DNA of 64,000 nt from Bradyrhizobium amphicarpaeae (GCF_002266435.3 NZ_CP029426.2:2634001-2698000); one strand, 5' to 3'; counted from the stretch's first letter, positions 26,933 to 36,646 are shown. Notes: generated by a model not told the origin, from the sequence alone. Numbers and translations are program-made.

Positions 26933-29137
26933 TCACTCCAGCAGCTTGTCCAGCGTAATCGGGAAGCGCCGGATGCGCTTTCCGGTCGCATGATAGACCG
27001 CATTCGCGATCGCTGCAGGCACGCCGACGATGCCTATCTCTCCGATACCTTTGATGCCCAGCCTATTGATGCGTTCGTCTGGTTCGTCGACGAAAATGAC
27101 GTCAATGTCGTGAATGTCGGCATTCACTGGAATGTGGTACTCGGCGATGTTCGCATTCATGATGCGGCCGAAACGGTGATCCATCACCGTCTCCTCGTGC
27201 AGCGCCATCCCGATTCCCCAGACCACGCCGCCCATGATCTGGCTGCGGCCCGTCTTGGTGTTCAGGATGCGCCCGGCCGCGATGGCGCTCACGATTCGGG
27301 TGACGCGGATCACGCCGAGCTCCTCATCGACCTTCACTTCGGCGAAGACCGCAGAATGGGTGTTGCGGGCGTGTGATTTATCGTCCGCGAACTCGTTGAG
27401 CTTCTCCTTCTCGATCCGTTCGATCTTGCTGTGGCGCATGACATCCGCAATCGAGACCGCGGCGCCCTTCTCGGCGCGGCTGGCGACCATGCCGTCAGCC
27501 AGCGCAACATCGGCGGCGTCGAGCCCGGCGAGCGGCGAGCCCGGCATCGCCTTGGCGAGACGTGCCAGCTCCCCGCGAATGTCTTCGGCGGCTCCCAACA
27601 CCGCATGCGCGCTGGATGCGGCCATCCAGGAACCGCCCTCGACGGGGGCTTGGGGCAAGGTCGAATCGGCAAGCCGCACGCTGATGTTCTCGATCGGCAA
27701 CCCGAGCGCATCGGCCGCCACCTGCGCCACGATGGTGTATGTGCCGGTCCCGATGTCGGACGCGGCGCAGGAGACTTCGGCATGGCCGTTTGCCGTCAGT
27801 ACGATACGGGCGGCAACAGGCATCTGCAGCGCTTCCCAAACCCCCGTCGCCATGCCCCAGCCTATCAGATCCTTGCCATCGCGCATCGAGCGGGGTGTGG
27901 GATCGCGGCGAGTCCAGCCGAAAGCTTCCGCGCCGCGGGCGTAGCATTCGCGCAGCTGCTTGCTGGTGTAGGGCAGGTCTTCGCTCTGGTCGCGGTCCGA
28001 ATAGCACTTCAGCCGCAGCCCGACCGGATCGAGCTCGAGCGCGACCGCCAATTCGTCCATGGCGCATTCGAGCGCACAGACGCCCGTTGCTGCGCCCGGT
28101 GCCCGCATGTCGCAGGGCGTCGAAACGTCGAGGTGCACGAGCTTGTGGGAGGAACGGCTGTTGGGGCTGCTGTAGAGCTGCTCCGCCCAGCCCGTATCGT
28201 TGCGCGAGAAATCCTCATAGCGCGAGGTCACTGCAATCGCTTCGTGCGTGACCACATCAAGCGTGCCGTCCGGCCTTGCCCCGAGCGCAACGCGCTCGAT
28301 GGTCATGGGACGATAGCCCAGGCCGTACATCTGCTGCCGCGTCAGCACGACGCGGACGGATCGCTTCAATGCGAGCGCGGCTAGCGTCGCTAGCACGACC
28401 TGATACTGCGGCCGCAAGCCTGAGCCGAACGCCCCGCCGACATAGGGCGAGATCACGCGGATCTCGTCCGGCTTCTTTCCGAAGACGCTGCAGAGGAATT
28501 TCTGGACGTTCTGGACGCCTTGCGTCTTGTCATGGACCGCGAGCCTGCCGCTGTCGTCCCAGACGACGGTTGTTGCGAAGAGCTCCATCGGATTGTGATG
28601 CTCGCTCGGAAGCACGTAGTCAGCTTCATGCCGGACGGCCGCACGCGTCATTGCTGCTGCGGCATCGCCACGCGGCTTATGCGGCGGTTCCACTTCGGTA
28701 GCATTATCCCGTTCGGATTCGAGGTCAGTCGCAAAAGCCTCCTCCTCATATTCTACGGAGACGCGGGTTGCTGCGAATCTGGCGGTCTCCCAGTCCTCGG
28801 CCACGACCAGCGCGATCGGCTGACCGTTGAACTTGATCCTGTCGTCATAGAGCGGGCGGAAGGTCGAGCCCTTCTCCGGCGCCACCTCGTCCTTCCAGGC
28901 GTCGTCCTTGTCCGCGAGGGGAGGACGGTTGGCGTGCGTGAGCACGTCGAGAACTCCGGCGACTTTCAGCGCCTCGTGAGTGTCGATCCGCACGATGCGA
29001 CCGCGCGGTATGGTGGCCTCGACCACGAAGCCATGGACCAGGCCGTTGGCGCCGAATTCGCCGGCGTACTTTGCTGCTCCGGTGACCTTGGCCCGGCCGT
29101 CGACGCGCGACGTTGGTGTTCCGACATAGGCGTTCAT
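26933..29137 (-). CDS. paoC: Molybdenum aldehyde oxidoreductase, large molybdopterin subunit
   Basis: 734 residues of the xanthine dehydrogenase/aldehyde oxidase family. The N-terminal RVDGRAKVTGAAKYAGEF, the cofactor-binding SPYVGGAFGSGL, the VEGGSWMAASSAHAV loop and GIKGIGEIGIVGVPAAIANAV with the catalytic glutamate are all present. With PaoA and PaoB it oxidises aldehydes, probably aromatic or aliphatic ones, to acids. It starts 7 bases after paoB. The molybdenum cofactor here would be the cytosine dinucleotide form, as in E. coli PaoABC (family knowledge). No maturation factor gene lies nearby. Confidence 0.88.
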   Translation of the reverse strand: MNAYVGTPTSRVDGRAKVTGAAKYAGEFGANGLVHGFVVEATIPRGRIVRIDTHEALKVAGVLDVLTHANRPPLADKDDAWKDEVAPEKGSTFRPLYDDRIKFNGQPIALVVAEDWETARFAATRVSVEYEEEAFATDLESERDNATEVEPPHKPRGDAAAAMTRAAVRHEADYVLPSEHHNPMELFATTVVWDDSGRLAVHDKTQGVQNVQKFLCSVFGKKPDEIRVISPYVGGAFGSGLRPQYQVVLATLAALALKRSVRVVLTRQQMYGLGYRPMTIERVALGARPDGTLDVVTHEAIAVTSRYEDFSRNDTGWAEQLYSSPNSRSSHKLVHLDVSTPCDMRAPGAATGVCALECAMDELAVALELDPVGLRLKCYSDRDQSEDLPYTSKQLRECYARGAEAFGWTRRDPTPRSMRDGKDLIGWGMATGVWEALQMPVAARIVLTANGHAEVSCAASDIGTGTYTIVAQVAADALGLPIENISVRLADSTLPQAPVEGGSWMAASSAHAVLGAAEDIRGELARLAKAMPGSPLAGLDAADVALADGMVASRAEKGAAVSIADVMRHSKIERIEKEKLNEFADDKSHARNTHSAVFAEVKVDEELGVIRVTRIVSAIAAGRILNTKTGRSQIMGGVVWGIGMALHEETVMDHRFGRIMNANIAEYHIPVNADIHDIDVIFVDEPDERINRLGIKGIGEIGIVGVPAAIANAVYHATGKRIRRFPITLDKLLE

Positions 29138-29144
29138 CCGGCCC

Positions 29145-30161
29145 TCATGCGATCTTCTTGTGAGCTTGTGATTGCGGCGTGGCGCTCGCGGCCTGCATCA
29201 GCGTTCGCACGATGGCGCGACGGGCCAGCTCGATCTTGAATCCATTGTGGGATTGGGCAGTCGCGCCCTGCAGCAGCAGATCGGCGGCGTGTCCGAAATG
29301 GTCCGGTGTCGCCGCCTTGCCCTGCAATGCTGCTTCGGCTTCGAGGCTTCGCCAGGGCTTGTGAGCCACACCGCCGAGTGCCAGGCGCGCTGCGCTGATC
29401 GCGTTGCCCTCCAGCTCGAGCGCGGCTGCAACCGAGACCAGGGCAAAGGCGTAGGACAACCGGTCGCGGATTTTGAGATAGCTGAAGTTCCGGGCAAAGC
29501 CCTGCGGCGGCAGCTCAATAGCTGTAATGATCTCGCCGCTGCCGAGATTCGTATCGAGATGAGGCTTATCGTCCGGAAGCCGGTGGAAATCCGCCAACGC
29601 GATGGTGCGTTGGCCCGAGGGGCCAGCGATGAGTACCAGCGCGCCGAGCGCGGCCAGCGCCACGCTCATGTCGGATGGATTCGTCGCGATGCAGGATTTG
29701 CTGGTGCCGAGGATTGCGTGGTTGCGATTGAGGCCATCGATTGCCGAGCAGCCCGTGCCAGGGCTTCGCTTGTTGCAAGGGGTCGTGGTGTCATAGAAGT
29801 AGGAGCAGCGCGTTCGTTGCATCAGATTGCCGCCGACCGAGGCCATGTTGCGCAGTTGCGCGGAGGCGCCGGCCAGGATGGCGCTGGCGAGGAGGGGATA
29901 GCGCTGCTCGATCAAGGGGTGGTAAGCGAGGTCCGAATTCGGCACCAGGGCTCCGATGCGCAGACCGCCGCCGGTGGTCTCATCGATGTCGCGGAGCGGC
30001 AGGTGGGAGATGTCGATGAGCCTTGAGGGCCGTTCGACATTCTCCTTCATCAGATCGATCAGGTTGGTGCCGCCGGCAATCAACTTCGCGCCGGGATCGG
30101 CGGTGAGCAGGCGAATGGCGTCGGCAAGGTCGCTTGCGCGCGAATAATCGAAATTGTTCAT
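29145..30161 (-). CDS. paoB: Molybdenum aldehyde oxidoreductase, FAD and [4Fe-4S] subunit
   Basis: 338 residues from ATG 30159-30161; longer upstream reading is overlap with paoA. FAD-binding motifs AKLIAGGTNLIDLMKE and RNMASVGGNLMQRTRC are clear. An insert of about 40 residues with cysteines (RTRCSYFYDTTTPCNKR, GTGCSAID, KSCIATNPSDM) is characteristic of PaoB, where it holds an extra [4Fe-4S] cluster not found in ordinary xanthine dehydrogenases. Its start overlaps the paoA stop by 4 bases. Confidence 0.9.
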   Translation of the reverse strand: MNNFDYSRASDLADAIRLLTADPGAKLIAGGTNLIDLMKENVERPSRLIDISHLPLRDIDETTGGGLRIGALVPNSDLAYHPLIEQRYPLLASAILAGASAQLRNMASVGGNLMQRTRCSYFYDTTTPCNKRSPGTGCSAIDGLNRNHAILGTSKSCIATNPSDMSVALAALGALVLIAGPSGQRTIALADFHRLPDDKPHLDTNLGSGEIITAIELPPQGFARNFSYLKIRDRLSYAFALVSVAAALELEGNAISAARLALGGVAHKPWRSLEAEAALQGKAATPDHFGHAADLLLQGATAQSHNGFKIELARRAIVRTLMQAASATPQSQAHKKIA

Positions 30162-30643
30162 GGCCGGCTCATTGCCTGCTCGATCGCAGCCACGATGTTG
30201 GGATAGGCGCCACAGCGGCAGAGGTTTCCGCTCATGAGCTCCCGGATCTCGTCGGCATCTCGCGCACGGCCTTCGGCTAACAGGCCGGCGGCCGAGCAAA
30301 TCTGTCCCGGCGTGCAATAGCCGCACTGAAAGGCATCGTGGTCGATGAAGGCCTGCTGCAGCGGATGCAACGTGCCATCCTTGGCCAAGCCTTCGATCGT
30401 CGTGATCTCGGCGCCATCCTTCATGACCGCGAGGGTCAGGCAGGAATTGACCCGTCTTCCGTCGACCAGCACGGTGCAGGCGCCGCATTGGCCGTGATCG
30501 CAGCCCTTCTTGGTGCCGGTCAGCTCCAGGCGGTCACGCAGCATATCGAGGAGCGTGGTCCACGGCACGACCTCGAGCGCGCGCCTTTCGCCGTTGACGA
30601 CGAGGTTGATCGGAATGCGTTCGGGGATCGTCGTGTCGGCCAT
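30158..30643 (-). CDS. paoA: Molybdenum aldehyde oxidoreductase, [2Fe-2S] subunit
   Basis: 161 residues. The plant-ferredoxin cluster is bound by GCDHGQCGACTVLVDGRRVNSC and the second cluster by FQCGYCTPGQIC and GNLCRCGAYPNI, so all eight cysteines are in place. E. coli PaoA carries a long twin-arginine leader; this protein starts MADTTIPERIPINLVVNGER and has none, so the complex is predicted cytoplasmic. It is the first gene of paoABC. Confidence 0.9.
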   Translation of the reverse strand: MADTTIPERIPINLVVNGERRALEVVPWTTLLDMLRDRLELTGTKKGCDHGQCGACTVLVDGRRVNSCLTLAVMKDGAEITTIEGLAKDGTLHPLQQAFIDHDAFQCGYCTPGQICSAAGLLAEGRARDADEIRELMSGNLCRCGAYPNIVAAIEQAMSRP

Positions 30644-30782
30644 ATTCTATTTCCTTGCGGAAGGGCCGGGCTGGGCGAATTTGTGGGAGTGACGCAAGAA
30701 TGCGCTGCCGCCGCTGGCCGATAGCGCCCAACGGATGACGCGGTGCTTGGTTCCAGATCGATTTTTCGTCCAGATGGCGAGG

Positions 30783-31340
30783 TCAGAGCTTGGCTTGGCC
30801 GAACACCACCGTCGGCACCGCGCGGTTGACGATTTCGCGCAGGGCGAAGCTCGATTGCACGCGCGCGACACGCGGCAGGCGGGACAGCTCGGTGCGGTGG
30901 ATGCGCTCGAAATCCTGGATGTCGCGGGCCAGCACGATCAGGATGTAGTCATCGGTGCCCGACATCAGGAAGCAACGCACGACGGAAGGGCATTTCACCA
31001 CCTCCGCCTCGAACGCCTTCAATGCGTCGTCGCTCTGGCTCTCCAGCGCGATGCGAACCAGCACGGTGGTGGTGAGGCCGAACTGCGAGAGATCGAGTGC
31101 GGCCTGGTAGGCCTGGATGTAGCCGTCGTCCTCCAGTGCCTTCTGCCGCCGCGCCAGCGCCGTGCTTGATAACCCGACCTTGGTGGCGAGCTCGGTGTGG
31201 CTGGCGCGCGCATTGGTCGTGAGTTCCGCGAGGATCGCGAGGTCTTTCCGGTCGAGGGCCAAGGTTTCGTTTCCAGCGTGAAAGGGCGGCTTGGCGCCGG
31301 AAACCGGCGCGGGCTTGCCGAAACTAGCGGATATTTGCAC
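30783..31340 (-). CDS. Lrp/AsnC-family regulator, probably of alanine dehydrogenase
   Basis: 185 residues from a GTG start. The helix-turn-helix (about 30-85, LDRKDLAILAELTTNARASH and LATKVGLSSTALARRQKALE) is followed by the ligand-binding RAM domain (about 95-170, GTDDYILIVLARDIQDFERI). The first 28 residues are non-conserved and the true start could be later. It is divergent from ald with only 67 bases between starts. Lrp-type activators of ald are well known in other bacteria, so it probably senses alanine or another amino acid and controls ald. Confidence 0.85.
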   Translation of the reverse strand: MQISASFGKPAPVSGAKPPFHAGNETLALDRKDLAILAELTTNARASHTELATKVGLSSTALARRQKALEDDGYIQAYQAALDLSQFGLTTTVLVRIALESQSDDALKAFEAEVVKCPSVVRCFLMSGTDDYILIVLARDIQDFERIHRTELSRLPRVARVQSSFALREIVNRAVPTVVFGQAKL

Positions 31341-31407
31341 GAAACCAAACCGGCCTCGTCGCTACGATGAGAAACAGAATCAAGGCGTTGGCAAAGGAGC
31401 CTGGGAG

Positions 31408-32523
31408 ATGCGCGTCGGTGTGCCCAAGGAGATCAAGGTGCAGGAATATCGCGTCGGGCTCACCCCGGGCGCGGTCCGTGAATATGTCGCGGCCGGGCAC
31501 GACGTCACGGTCGAGACCGGCGCCGGCGGTGGCATCGGCGCCTCCGACGAGGTGTACGAGCGGGCAGGGGCTACGATTGCCGGAAGTGCCCGCGACATCT
31601 TTGCCAGGTCCGACATGATCGTGAAGGTGAAGGAGCCGCAGAAGAGCGAATGGGCCCAGCTCCGGGAAGGCCAGATCCTGTTTACTTACCTTCATCTTGC
31701 GCCGGATCCGGAGCAGGCCAGGGGCCTGCTTGCCTCCGGTTGCACCGCGATCGCCTATGAAACCGTCACGGACGCGAGCGGTCAGCTCCCGCTGCTTGCG
31801 CCGATGAGCGAAGTCGCCGGCCGCCTCGCCATCGAGGCCGCCGGCGCCGCGCTCAGGCGGTCGGCCGGCGGCCGCGGGCTGCTGCTCGGCGGAGTGCCCG
31901 GCGTGCAGCCGGCGCGCGTCGTCGTGCTTGGCGGCGGCGTGGTGGGGACGCAAGCGGCGCGCATGGCCGCAGGTCTCGGTGCCGAAATCAGCGTGATCGA
32001 CCGTTCCATCCCGCGCTTGCGCGAGCTGGACGATCTTTTTGCCGGACGAGTGCGCACCCGCTTCTCGACCATCGAATCTGTTGAGGACGAAGTGTTTGCC
32101 GCCGACGTCGTGATCGGTGCGGTGCTGGTGCCGGGCGCCAGCGCGCCGAAGCTGGTGACTCGCGCGATGCTGAAGTCAATGCGGCCGGGCGCTGTGCTCG
32201 TCGACGTCGCGATCGACCAGGGCGGCTGCTTCGAGACTTCGCACGCGACCACGCATACCGAGCCGACATACGAGGTCGATGGCGTCGTCCATTATTGCGT
32301 CGCCAATATGCCAGGCGCGGTGCCGGTGACGTCGAGCCAGGCGCTGAACAATGCGACGCTGCCGTTCGGCCTGATGCTCGCCAGCAAGGGCTTTGCCGCG
32401 GTGCTGGAAAACCCGCATTTGCGCAACGGGCTGAACGTGCATCGTGGGCGCATCACCAACAAGGCGGTGGCGGAGAGTCTCGGGCTGGAGTTTGCGCCGG
32501 TAGGGAATGGGCTGGCGGCGTAG
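31408..32523 (+). CDS. ald: Alanine dehydrogenase
   Basis: 371 residues, normal length. It reversibly deaminates L-alanine to pyruvate and ammonia with NAD. Numbering matches the well-studied enzymes exactly: Arg15 (substrate), Lys75 and His96 (catalysis) and Asp270; the NAD motif is VVVLGGGVVGTQAARMA (171-187). ATG 31408 is chosen because MRVGVPKEIKVQEYRVGLTP is the family N-terminus and GGGAG precedes it. It is single and is divergent from the Lrp-type regulator. Confidence 0.97.
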   Translation: MRVGVPKEIKVQEYRVGLTPGAVREYVAAGHDVTVETGAGGGIGASDEVYERAGATIAGSARDIFARSDMIVKVKEPQKSEWAQLREGQILFTYLHLAPDPEQARGLLASGCTAIAYETVTDASGQLPLLAPMSEVAGRLAIEAAGAALRRSAGGRGLLLGGVPGVQPARVVVLGGGVVGTQAARMAAGLGAEISVIDRSIPRLRELDDLFAGRVRTRFSTIESVEDEVFAADVVIGAVLVPGASAPKLVTRAMLKSMRPGAVLVDVAIDQGGCFETSHATTHTEPTYEVDGVVHYCVANMPGAVPVTSSQALNNATLPFGLMLASKGFAAVLENPHLRNGLNVHRGRITNKAVAESLGLEFAPVGNGLAA

Positions 32524-32540
32524 AATGCCGCTTTGCCGTC

Positions 32541-32566
32541 ATGACTTCGCTGCGCTCGCAATGACG
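32541..32566. repeat. Partial dispersed palindromic repeat
   Basis: ATGACTTCGCTGCGCTCGCA followed by ATGACG is nearly identical (24 of 26) to one arm of the full element at 44452-44531. It lies between the convergent ald and monooxygenase genes. Confidence 0.65.
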
Positions 32567-32579
32567 TCGTGGTGAGGAC

Positions 32580-34490
32580 CTACGCCTTCGTCAGCCTGTA
32601 CTGCCCCAGATCCGGATCGTGGGTCATGCGCCAGTAATCCACGAACCGCCATGGCATGGCCGAAAACACCCGGCCGCTGGAGTTGCGATAATACGTGCTC
32701 ATGCCTGGATGGGTCCAGATCATGGTCTCGTGCTCGGCATCCACCTTCTGGACATAGTCATCGAGCACGTCGGGGCGGACGTCGATCGCTGCGACATCTT
32801 GCGCGATCATCTCGGCGAGACACGCCGAGATGTAACGGCTCTGGCATTCCGACTGGAAGATAACGCTGCCGCCATGGGCCGGGCCCGAGTTCGGCCCCAG
32901 CATGCAGAAGAAGTTGGGGAAGCCGGGCACGGTGAGGCCGAGGAAGGCCGTCGGATTGTCGTTGGCCCAGGCCTGGCGCAAATCCTTGCCGTCGCGTCCG
33001 CTGATGTTGAGGCGCGCCGCCATCTCCGTCACCTTGAAGCCGGTGGCGACCACGATGATTTCGGCGGGACGGTGCCTGCCGTCGGCGGTGACGATGCCGG
33101 TCTCGTCGAAATGATCGATCGCGTCGGTCACGAGCTCCACGTTGGGACGCCTCAAGGTCTTGAACCAGTTGTTGTCGAGCAAAATCCGCTTGCCGTAGGG
33201 CGGATAGGTCGGCATGCACTTCTCGATCAGGTCCGGGCGGCCCTGCAGTTCCGACAGGATGAAGTCGGTCAGCTCCTGGCGGTGCCGGTCGTTGCCCTTG
33301 TTGACGGCGCGCTCGGGATGCGGCCATGCAGGATCCTTGCGCAGGAAAGGCAGCAAGCCGTCGCCATAGCGCCAGAACATGTTGAAGCGGTACCACTGCA
33401 CATAGAACGGCAGATGCGCCAGCAGCCAGCGCGCGCCCTCGCTGATCGGATCGGCATAGCCCTTCACCGGCCGCGCCCATTGCGCGCTGCGCTGATAGAC
33501 CGTGACCGAGGCGACGCGGCCTGCGATCGACGGCACCAGCTGCATCGAGGTCGCGCCGGTGCCGATCACGGCGACGTGCTTGCCGTCGATGTCGACGTCA
33601 TCGGACCACAGCGCCGAATGCAGGATCGTTCCCTTGAAGGCCTCCTCGCCCTTGAAGCGGGCACGGGAGGGGTCGTTGAGCTGGCCGATGGCCGAAACTA
33701 AAGCGGTGGATTCGAAGGTTTCTTCGCCGTTGCTGGTTTTGAGGGTCGAGATCCAGCGCCGCTTGCTTTCGTCCCAGCGCGACGAGGTCAGTTCGGTGTT
33801 GACGCGCAGATGTTTTCGGATGTCGTATTCCTCCGCGACCTTCTGGAGATAGCCGAGCAACTCCTCGCGCTGGCAGAAATAGCGGGTCCATGCATTTCCC
33901 GAGCCGAAGGAATAGGAATAAGAGTGGTTCGGCGTATCGACGCCGCAGCCGGGATAGCGGTTGATCCACCAGGTGCCGCCGAGCTCGGCGTTCTTCTCGA
34001 CGATGGTGTAGGGAATGCCGAGATGGCCGAGCGCAACGCCGAGCGCGATGGCGCAGACGCCGGCGCCGACGATCAGCACGTGCTGCTCGGCGAGCCTGTC
34101 GGTCGACGGCTGCCTGGCCCAACGCGCCTCGCGCGGCACAAAGCCCATCTCCTCGCGCATCAGCGGGGCATATTCCGGCGCGACGTTCTCGCCGAGGCAG
34201 GCGCGCATCATTTTCAGCAGCAGCTCTTCGCCGGGATCGGCGATGACGGGCTTCGGCGTGCCATTGGCGAAGAGCTTGACCACCGCGGCGCGGATTTCGT
34301 CCTGGATTTCACGGGGCACGCCGGCCTCGGGATCGGGGATCAGGCGAATGTCGCGCTTGGGCAGGTAAGGCGGCGCCAGCCATTTCTCGTCGCCCGTCAT
34401 GTGCACCAGCACCATCAGCAGGCATCGGATGTCGCCTTCTGCGATGGCCGCGGCAAGGTCGAGCGGCCTGTGCGAAGCTTCGATGTTCAT
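32580..34490 (-). CDS. FAD-dependent Baeyer-Villiger-type monooxygenase with N-terminal extension
   Basis: 636 residues. About 135 N-terminal residues precede the FAD motif VLIVGAGVCAIALGVALGHL (138-157); the NADPH motif VAVIGTGATSMQLVPSIAG and the fingerprint-like FKGTILHSALW precede it in the middle of the chain. Length and extension match 4-hydroxyacetophenone monooxygenase (about 640 residues) better than cyclohexanone monooxygenase (about 540). These enzymes turn ketones into esters using NADPH and O2. It is third in an operon with an acyl-CoA synthetase and a TetR regulator (4-base overlaps). The substrate is unknown; no esterase is adjacent. Confidence 0.83.
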   Translation of the reverse strand: MNIEASHRPLDLAAAIAEGDIRCLLMVLVHMTGDEKWLAPPYLPKRDIRLIPDPEAGVPREIQDEIRAAVVKLFANGTPKPVIADPGEELLLKMMRACLGENVAPEYAPLMREEMGFVPREARWARQPSTDRLAEQHVLIVGAGVCAIALGVALGHLGIPYTIVEKNAELGGTWWINRYPGCGVDTPNHSYSYSFGSGNAWTRYFCQREELLGYLQKVAEEYDIRKHLRVNTELTSSRWDESKRRWISTLKTSNGEETFESTALVSAIGQLNDPSRARFKGEEAFKGTILHSALWSDDVDIDGKHVAVIGTGATSMQLVPSIAGRVASVTVYQRSAQWARPVKGYADPISEGARWLLAHLPFYVQWYRFNMFWRYGDGLLPFLRKDPAWPHPERAVNKGNDRHRQELTDFILSELQGRPDLIEKCMPTYPPYGKRILLDNNWFKTLRRPNVELVTDAIDHFDETGIVTADGRHRPAEIIVVATGFKVTEMAARLNISGRDGKDLRQAWANDNPTAFLGLTVPGFPNFFCMLGPNSGPAHGGSVIFQSECQSRYISACLAEMIAQDVAAIDVRPDVLDDYVQKVDAEHETMIWTHPGMSTYYRNSSGRVFSAMPWRFVDYWRMTHDPDLGQYRLTKA

Positions 34491-35128
34491 GGCGTGTCCT
34501 GATCCCCGGATGCGTTGAAGAGCCCGCGCGTCATCAGCTTGCGATAGGCGGAGATGACGTGCTCGGGCACGGCGGTGACGCCGTCGGCCGAATAGGAGTA
34601 GCGGCGGCTGAGATAGCCGCGCGCGCCCATCAGCATGTGGACGATCGCCTCGAACTCCTCGTCGCTGTAGTCGTGAATCGCACCCGCTGCGCGCGCGCGA
34701 CGCAAAATGCGGACATAGGCGACCGAGATGTTGTCGAGATGCTTCTGGTAACCGATCGGTGCGAAGAACTCGGCCTCGTTGAGGATGCGCAAGAACTCCG
34801 GCACCTCGCGGATGAAGTCGAAGAAGGCGGAGAAGCGTGAAATCTCCTGCCGCGCCGCGTCCGCCGTGCCGGTGCGGGCGCGGATGAACTCGACCATGTC
34901 GAGGCCGATCTTCGGCAGCAACTGGTCGAGCAGCTCCTGTCGGTTCTCGAAATGATTGTAGAAGGTACCTTGCGCGACGCCGGCCTGCTCGGTGATGCGG
35001 GCGACGGAGGCTTCGGCATAGCCATGCTTGCCGACGACCTTGGTCGCGGCCTCGAAGATGTTCTGCTTGGTCCAGGCGTTGCGCTCGACGCGGTTGAGTT
35101 TTGCCAGCTTGGCGTTCACTTGCGTCAT
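34487..35128 (-). CDS. TetR/AcrR-family regulator
   Basis: 213 residues. The DNA-binding domain is at about 15-65 (IFEAATKVVGKHGYAEASVA and AGVAQGTFYNHFENRQELLD), followed by an all-helical ligand-binding part. It is encoded between and overlaps both the synthetase and the monooxygenase genes by 4 bases, so it is co-transcribed and probably controls its own operon. A 25-bp palindrome at 36660-36684, in the divergent promoter region, is its most likely site. An acyl-CoA or aromatic ligand is plausible. Confidence 0.87.
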   Translation of the reverse strand: MTQVNAKLAKLNRVERNAWTKQNIFEAATKVVGKHGYAEASVARITEQAGVAQGTFYNHFENRQELLDQLLPKIGLDMVEFIRARTGTADAARQEISRFSAFFDFIREVPEFLRILNEAEFFAPIGYQKHLDNISVAYVRILRRARAAGAIHDYSDEEFEAIVHMLMGARGYLSRRYSYSADGVTAVPEHVISAYRKLMTRGLFNASGDQDTP

Positions 35129-36618
35129 TCAGACCTCTCCAGCTCGGCGCGCAGCACGCGCTTGAGAATCTTTCCGGATGGGTTGCGCGGGAGGCTATCG
35201 CGGATGATCAGCTGTTTCGGCACCTTGAAGCTTGCGAGCCGGGCGCGACAATGCTCGGTGAGAGCAGGGAGCTCGAGCCTGGCGCGCTCCGTCAGCACGA
35301 CGATCGCAACCGGCCGTTCGCCCCAGCGTGCATCGCGCAAGCCGATCACCGCGACTTCGCGCACCTCGGGCAATTCATGGATGACGCGTTCGATCTCGGA
35401 GGAGGCGATGTTCTCGCCGCCGGAGATGATCATGTCCTTCTTGCGGTCGGTGAGGTACAGGAAGCCGTCGTCGTCGAGATAGCCGACGTCGCCGCTGCGG
35501 AACCAGTCGCCGAAGAAGGCGGCGGCCGTCTTGTCCGGATCCTTCCAATAGCCGCGCGTGATCTTCGGCCCCCGCAGGCAGATCTCGCCGTTGACGTTGG
35601 CCGGCAACGCCTTGCCGTCCTCGTCGCGGATCTCGATCCCGACATGGGCGATGGCTCGCCCGGTCGAGCCGATCTTCTCGATCTCGCGGCCCGCTTCCAT
35701 GAAGGTGTCGCCGCCGACGGTCTCGGTGAGGCCATAGGCATCGATGTAGCGCGCGTTGCGGAAATACTCGGAGAAGGCGCGGATGCGCAGCTCCGGCGTC
35801 TTCTCGCCGCCGCCGATCGCCCATTGCAGGCTGGAGACGTCGTAGCGACCACGCGTCGGGCAGGTGAGCATCGCGCTGGTTATGACGGGCGCGAACCAGG
35901 CGGCGTTGAGATTGTCCTCGGCGATGGCGTTAAGCGCGCTCTCCGGCTCGAAATTGCGTTCGATGCGGATGAAGCCGCCATGCCAGAGCACGGCGATGCC
36001 GGGCAGGTCGAGCGCGCCGACGTGATAGAGGGGGCCGACGACGAGAAGGCGGGTCTCGTCGCTCAAACCCAGCGCGATCGTCTGGTCGGCGGACTTCCAG
36101 TAGAAATTATCGTAAGAGAGCATCACGCCTTTGGGGCGGTCGGTCGTGCCCGAGGTGTACATCAGCCGCATCAGGTCCGATGGTGCGCAGGCATGCATCG
36201 GCGCGGGCGGTGCATCGCCTGCAAGCTGTGTGAGGCTCTGCTGCGCGGCCTCGTCGAGCACGACAATCCCGGTGCTCGGGGCATTTGCAGCCAACTCCTC
36301 GTCGACGATCAGAATTCGCGCCCCGGCATTGCCGGTGATGTAGCCGACCTCGTCGCGGGAGAGGCGGAAGTTGATTGGTAAGAACACCGCACCGAGATGG
36401 CTGGTGGCGAAGACGAGCTCCAGGAACGCGGCGCTGTTCTTCATCAGCACTGCCACGACATCGCCGGCGCCGATGCCTTGCGCGGCGAGCCAGCCTGCCA
36501 CCGTCCGGACTCGCGCATCGAACGCCGCGTAGGAAATCGCCTCGCCGCGGTATTTCAGCGCGGGTCGGTCCGGCGTGCGCCGGGCGTGAAAGGCGATGAA
36601 GCTCGAAAGATTGATCAT
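35125..36618 (-). CDS. Acyl-CoA synthetase, AMP-forming
   Basis: 497 residues of the ANL family. ATP-binding MYTSGTTDRPKGVML (A3), YGLTETVGGD (A5), GDVGYLDDDGFLYLTDRKKD (A7-A8) and the catalytic lysine in PRNPSGKILKRVLR (A10) are intact. It activates a carboxylic acid (fatty or aromatic) as its CoA thioester through an acyl-AMP. It is the first gene of the minus-strand operon and diverges from the ABC importer at 36788, whose cargo may be its substrate or a related compound. Confidence 0.9.
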   Translation of the reverse strand: MINLSSFIAFHARRTPDRPALKYRGEAISYAAFDARVRTVAGWLAAQGIGAGDVVAVLMKNSAAFLELVFATSHLGAVFLPINFRLSRDEVGYITGNAGARILIVDEELAANAPSTGIVVLDEAAQQSLTQLAGDAPPAPMHACAPSDLMRLMYTSGTTDRPKGVMLSYDNFYWKSADQTIALGLSDETRLLVVGPLYHVGALDLPGIAVLWHGGFIRIERNFEPESALNAIAEDNLNAAWFAPVITSAMLTCPTRGRYDVSSLQWAIGGGEKTPELRIRAFSEYFRNARYIDAYGLTETVGGDTFMEAGREIEKIGSTGRAIAHVGIEIRDEDGKALPANVNGEICLRGPKITRGYWKDPDKTAAAFFGDWFRSGDVGYLDDDGFLYLTDRKKDMIISGGENIASSEIERVIHELPEVREVAVIGLRDARWGERPVAIVVLTERARLELPALTEHCRARLASFKVPKQLIIRDSLPRNPSGKILKRVLRAELERSE

Positions 36619-36631
36619 TTTGCCGATCTTG

Positions 36632-36646
36632 GGCCGGTTACCGGCC
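36632..36646. promoter_or_regulatory. Palindrome directly before the acyl-CoA synthetase start
   Basis: GGCCGGT-T-ACCGGCC, 13 bases upstream of the minus-strand start codon. Strong 7-bp arms with a 1-base centre favour a protein-binding site over an RNA hairpin. Confidence 0.4.
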
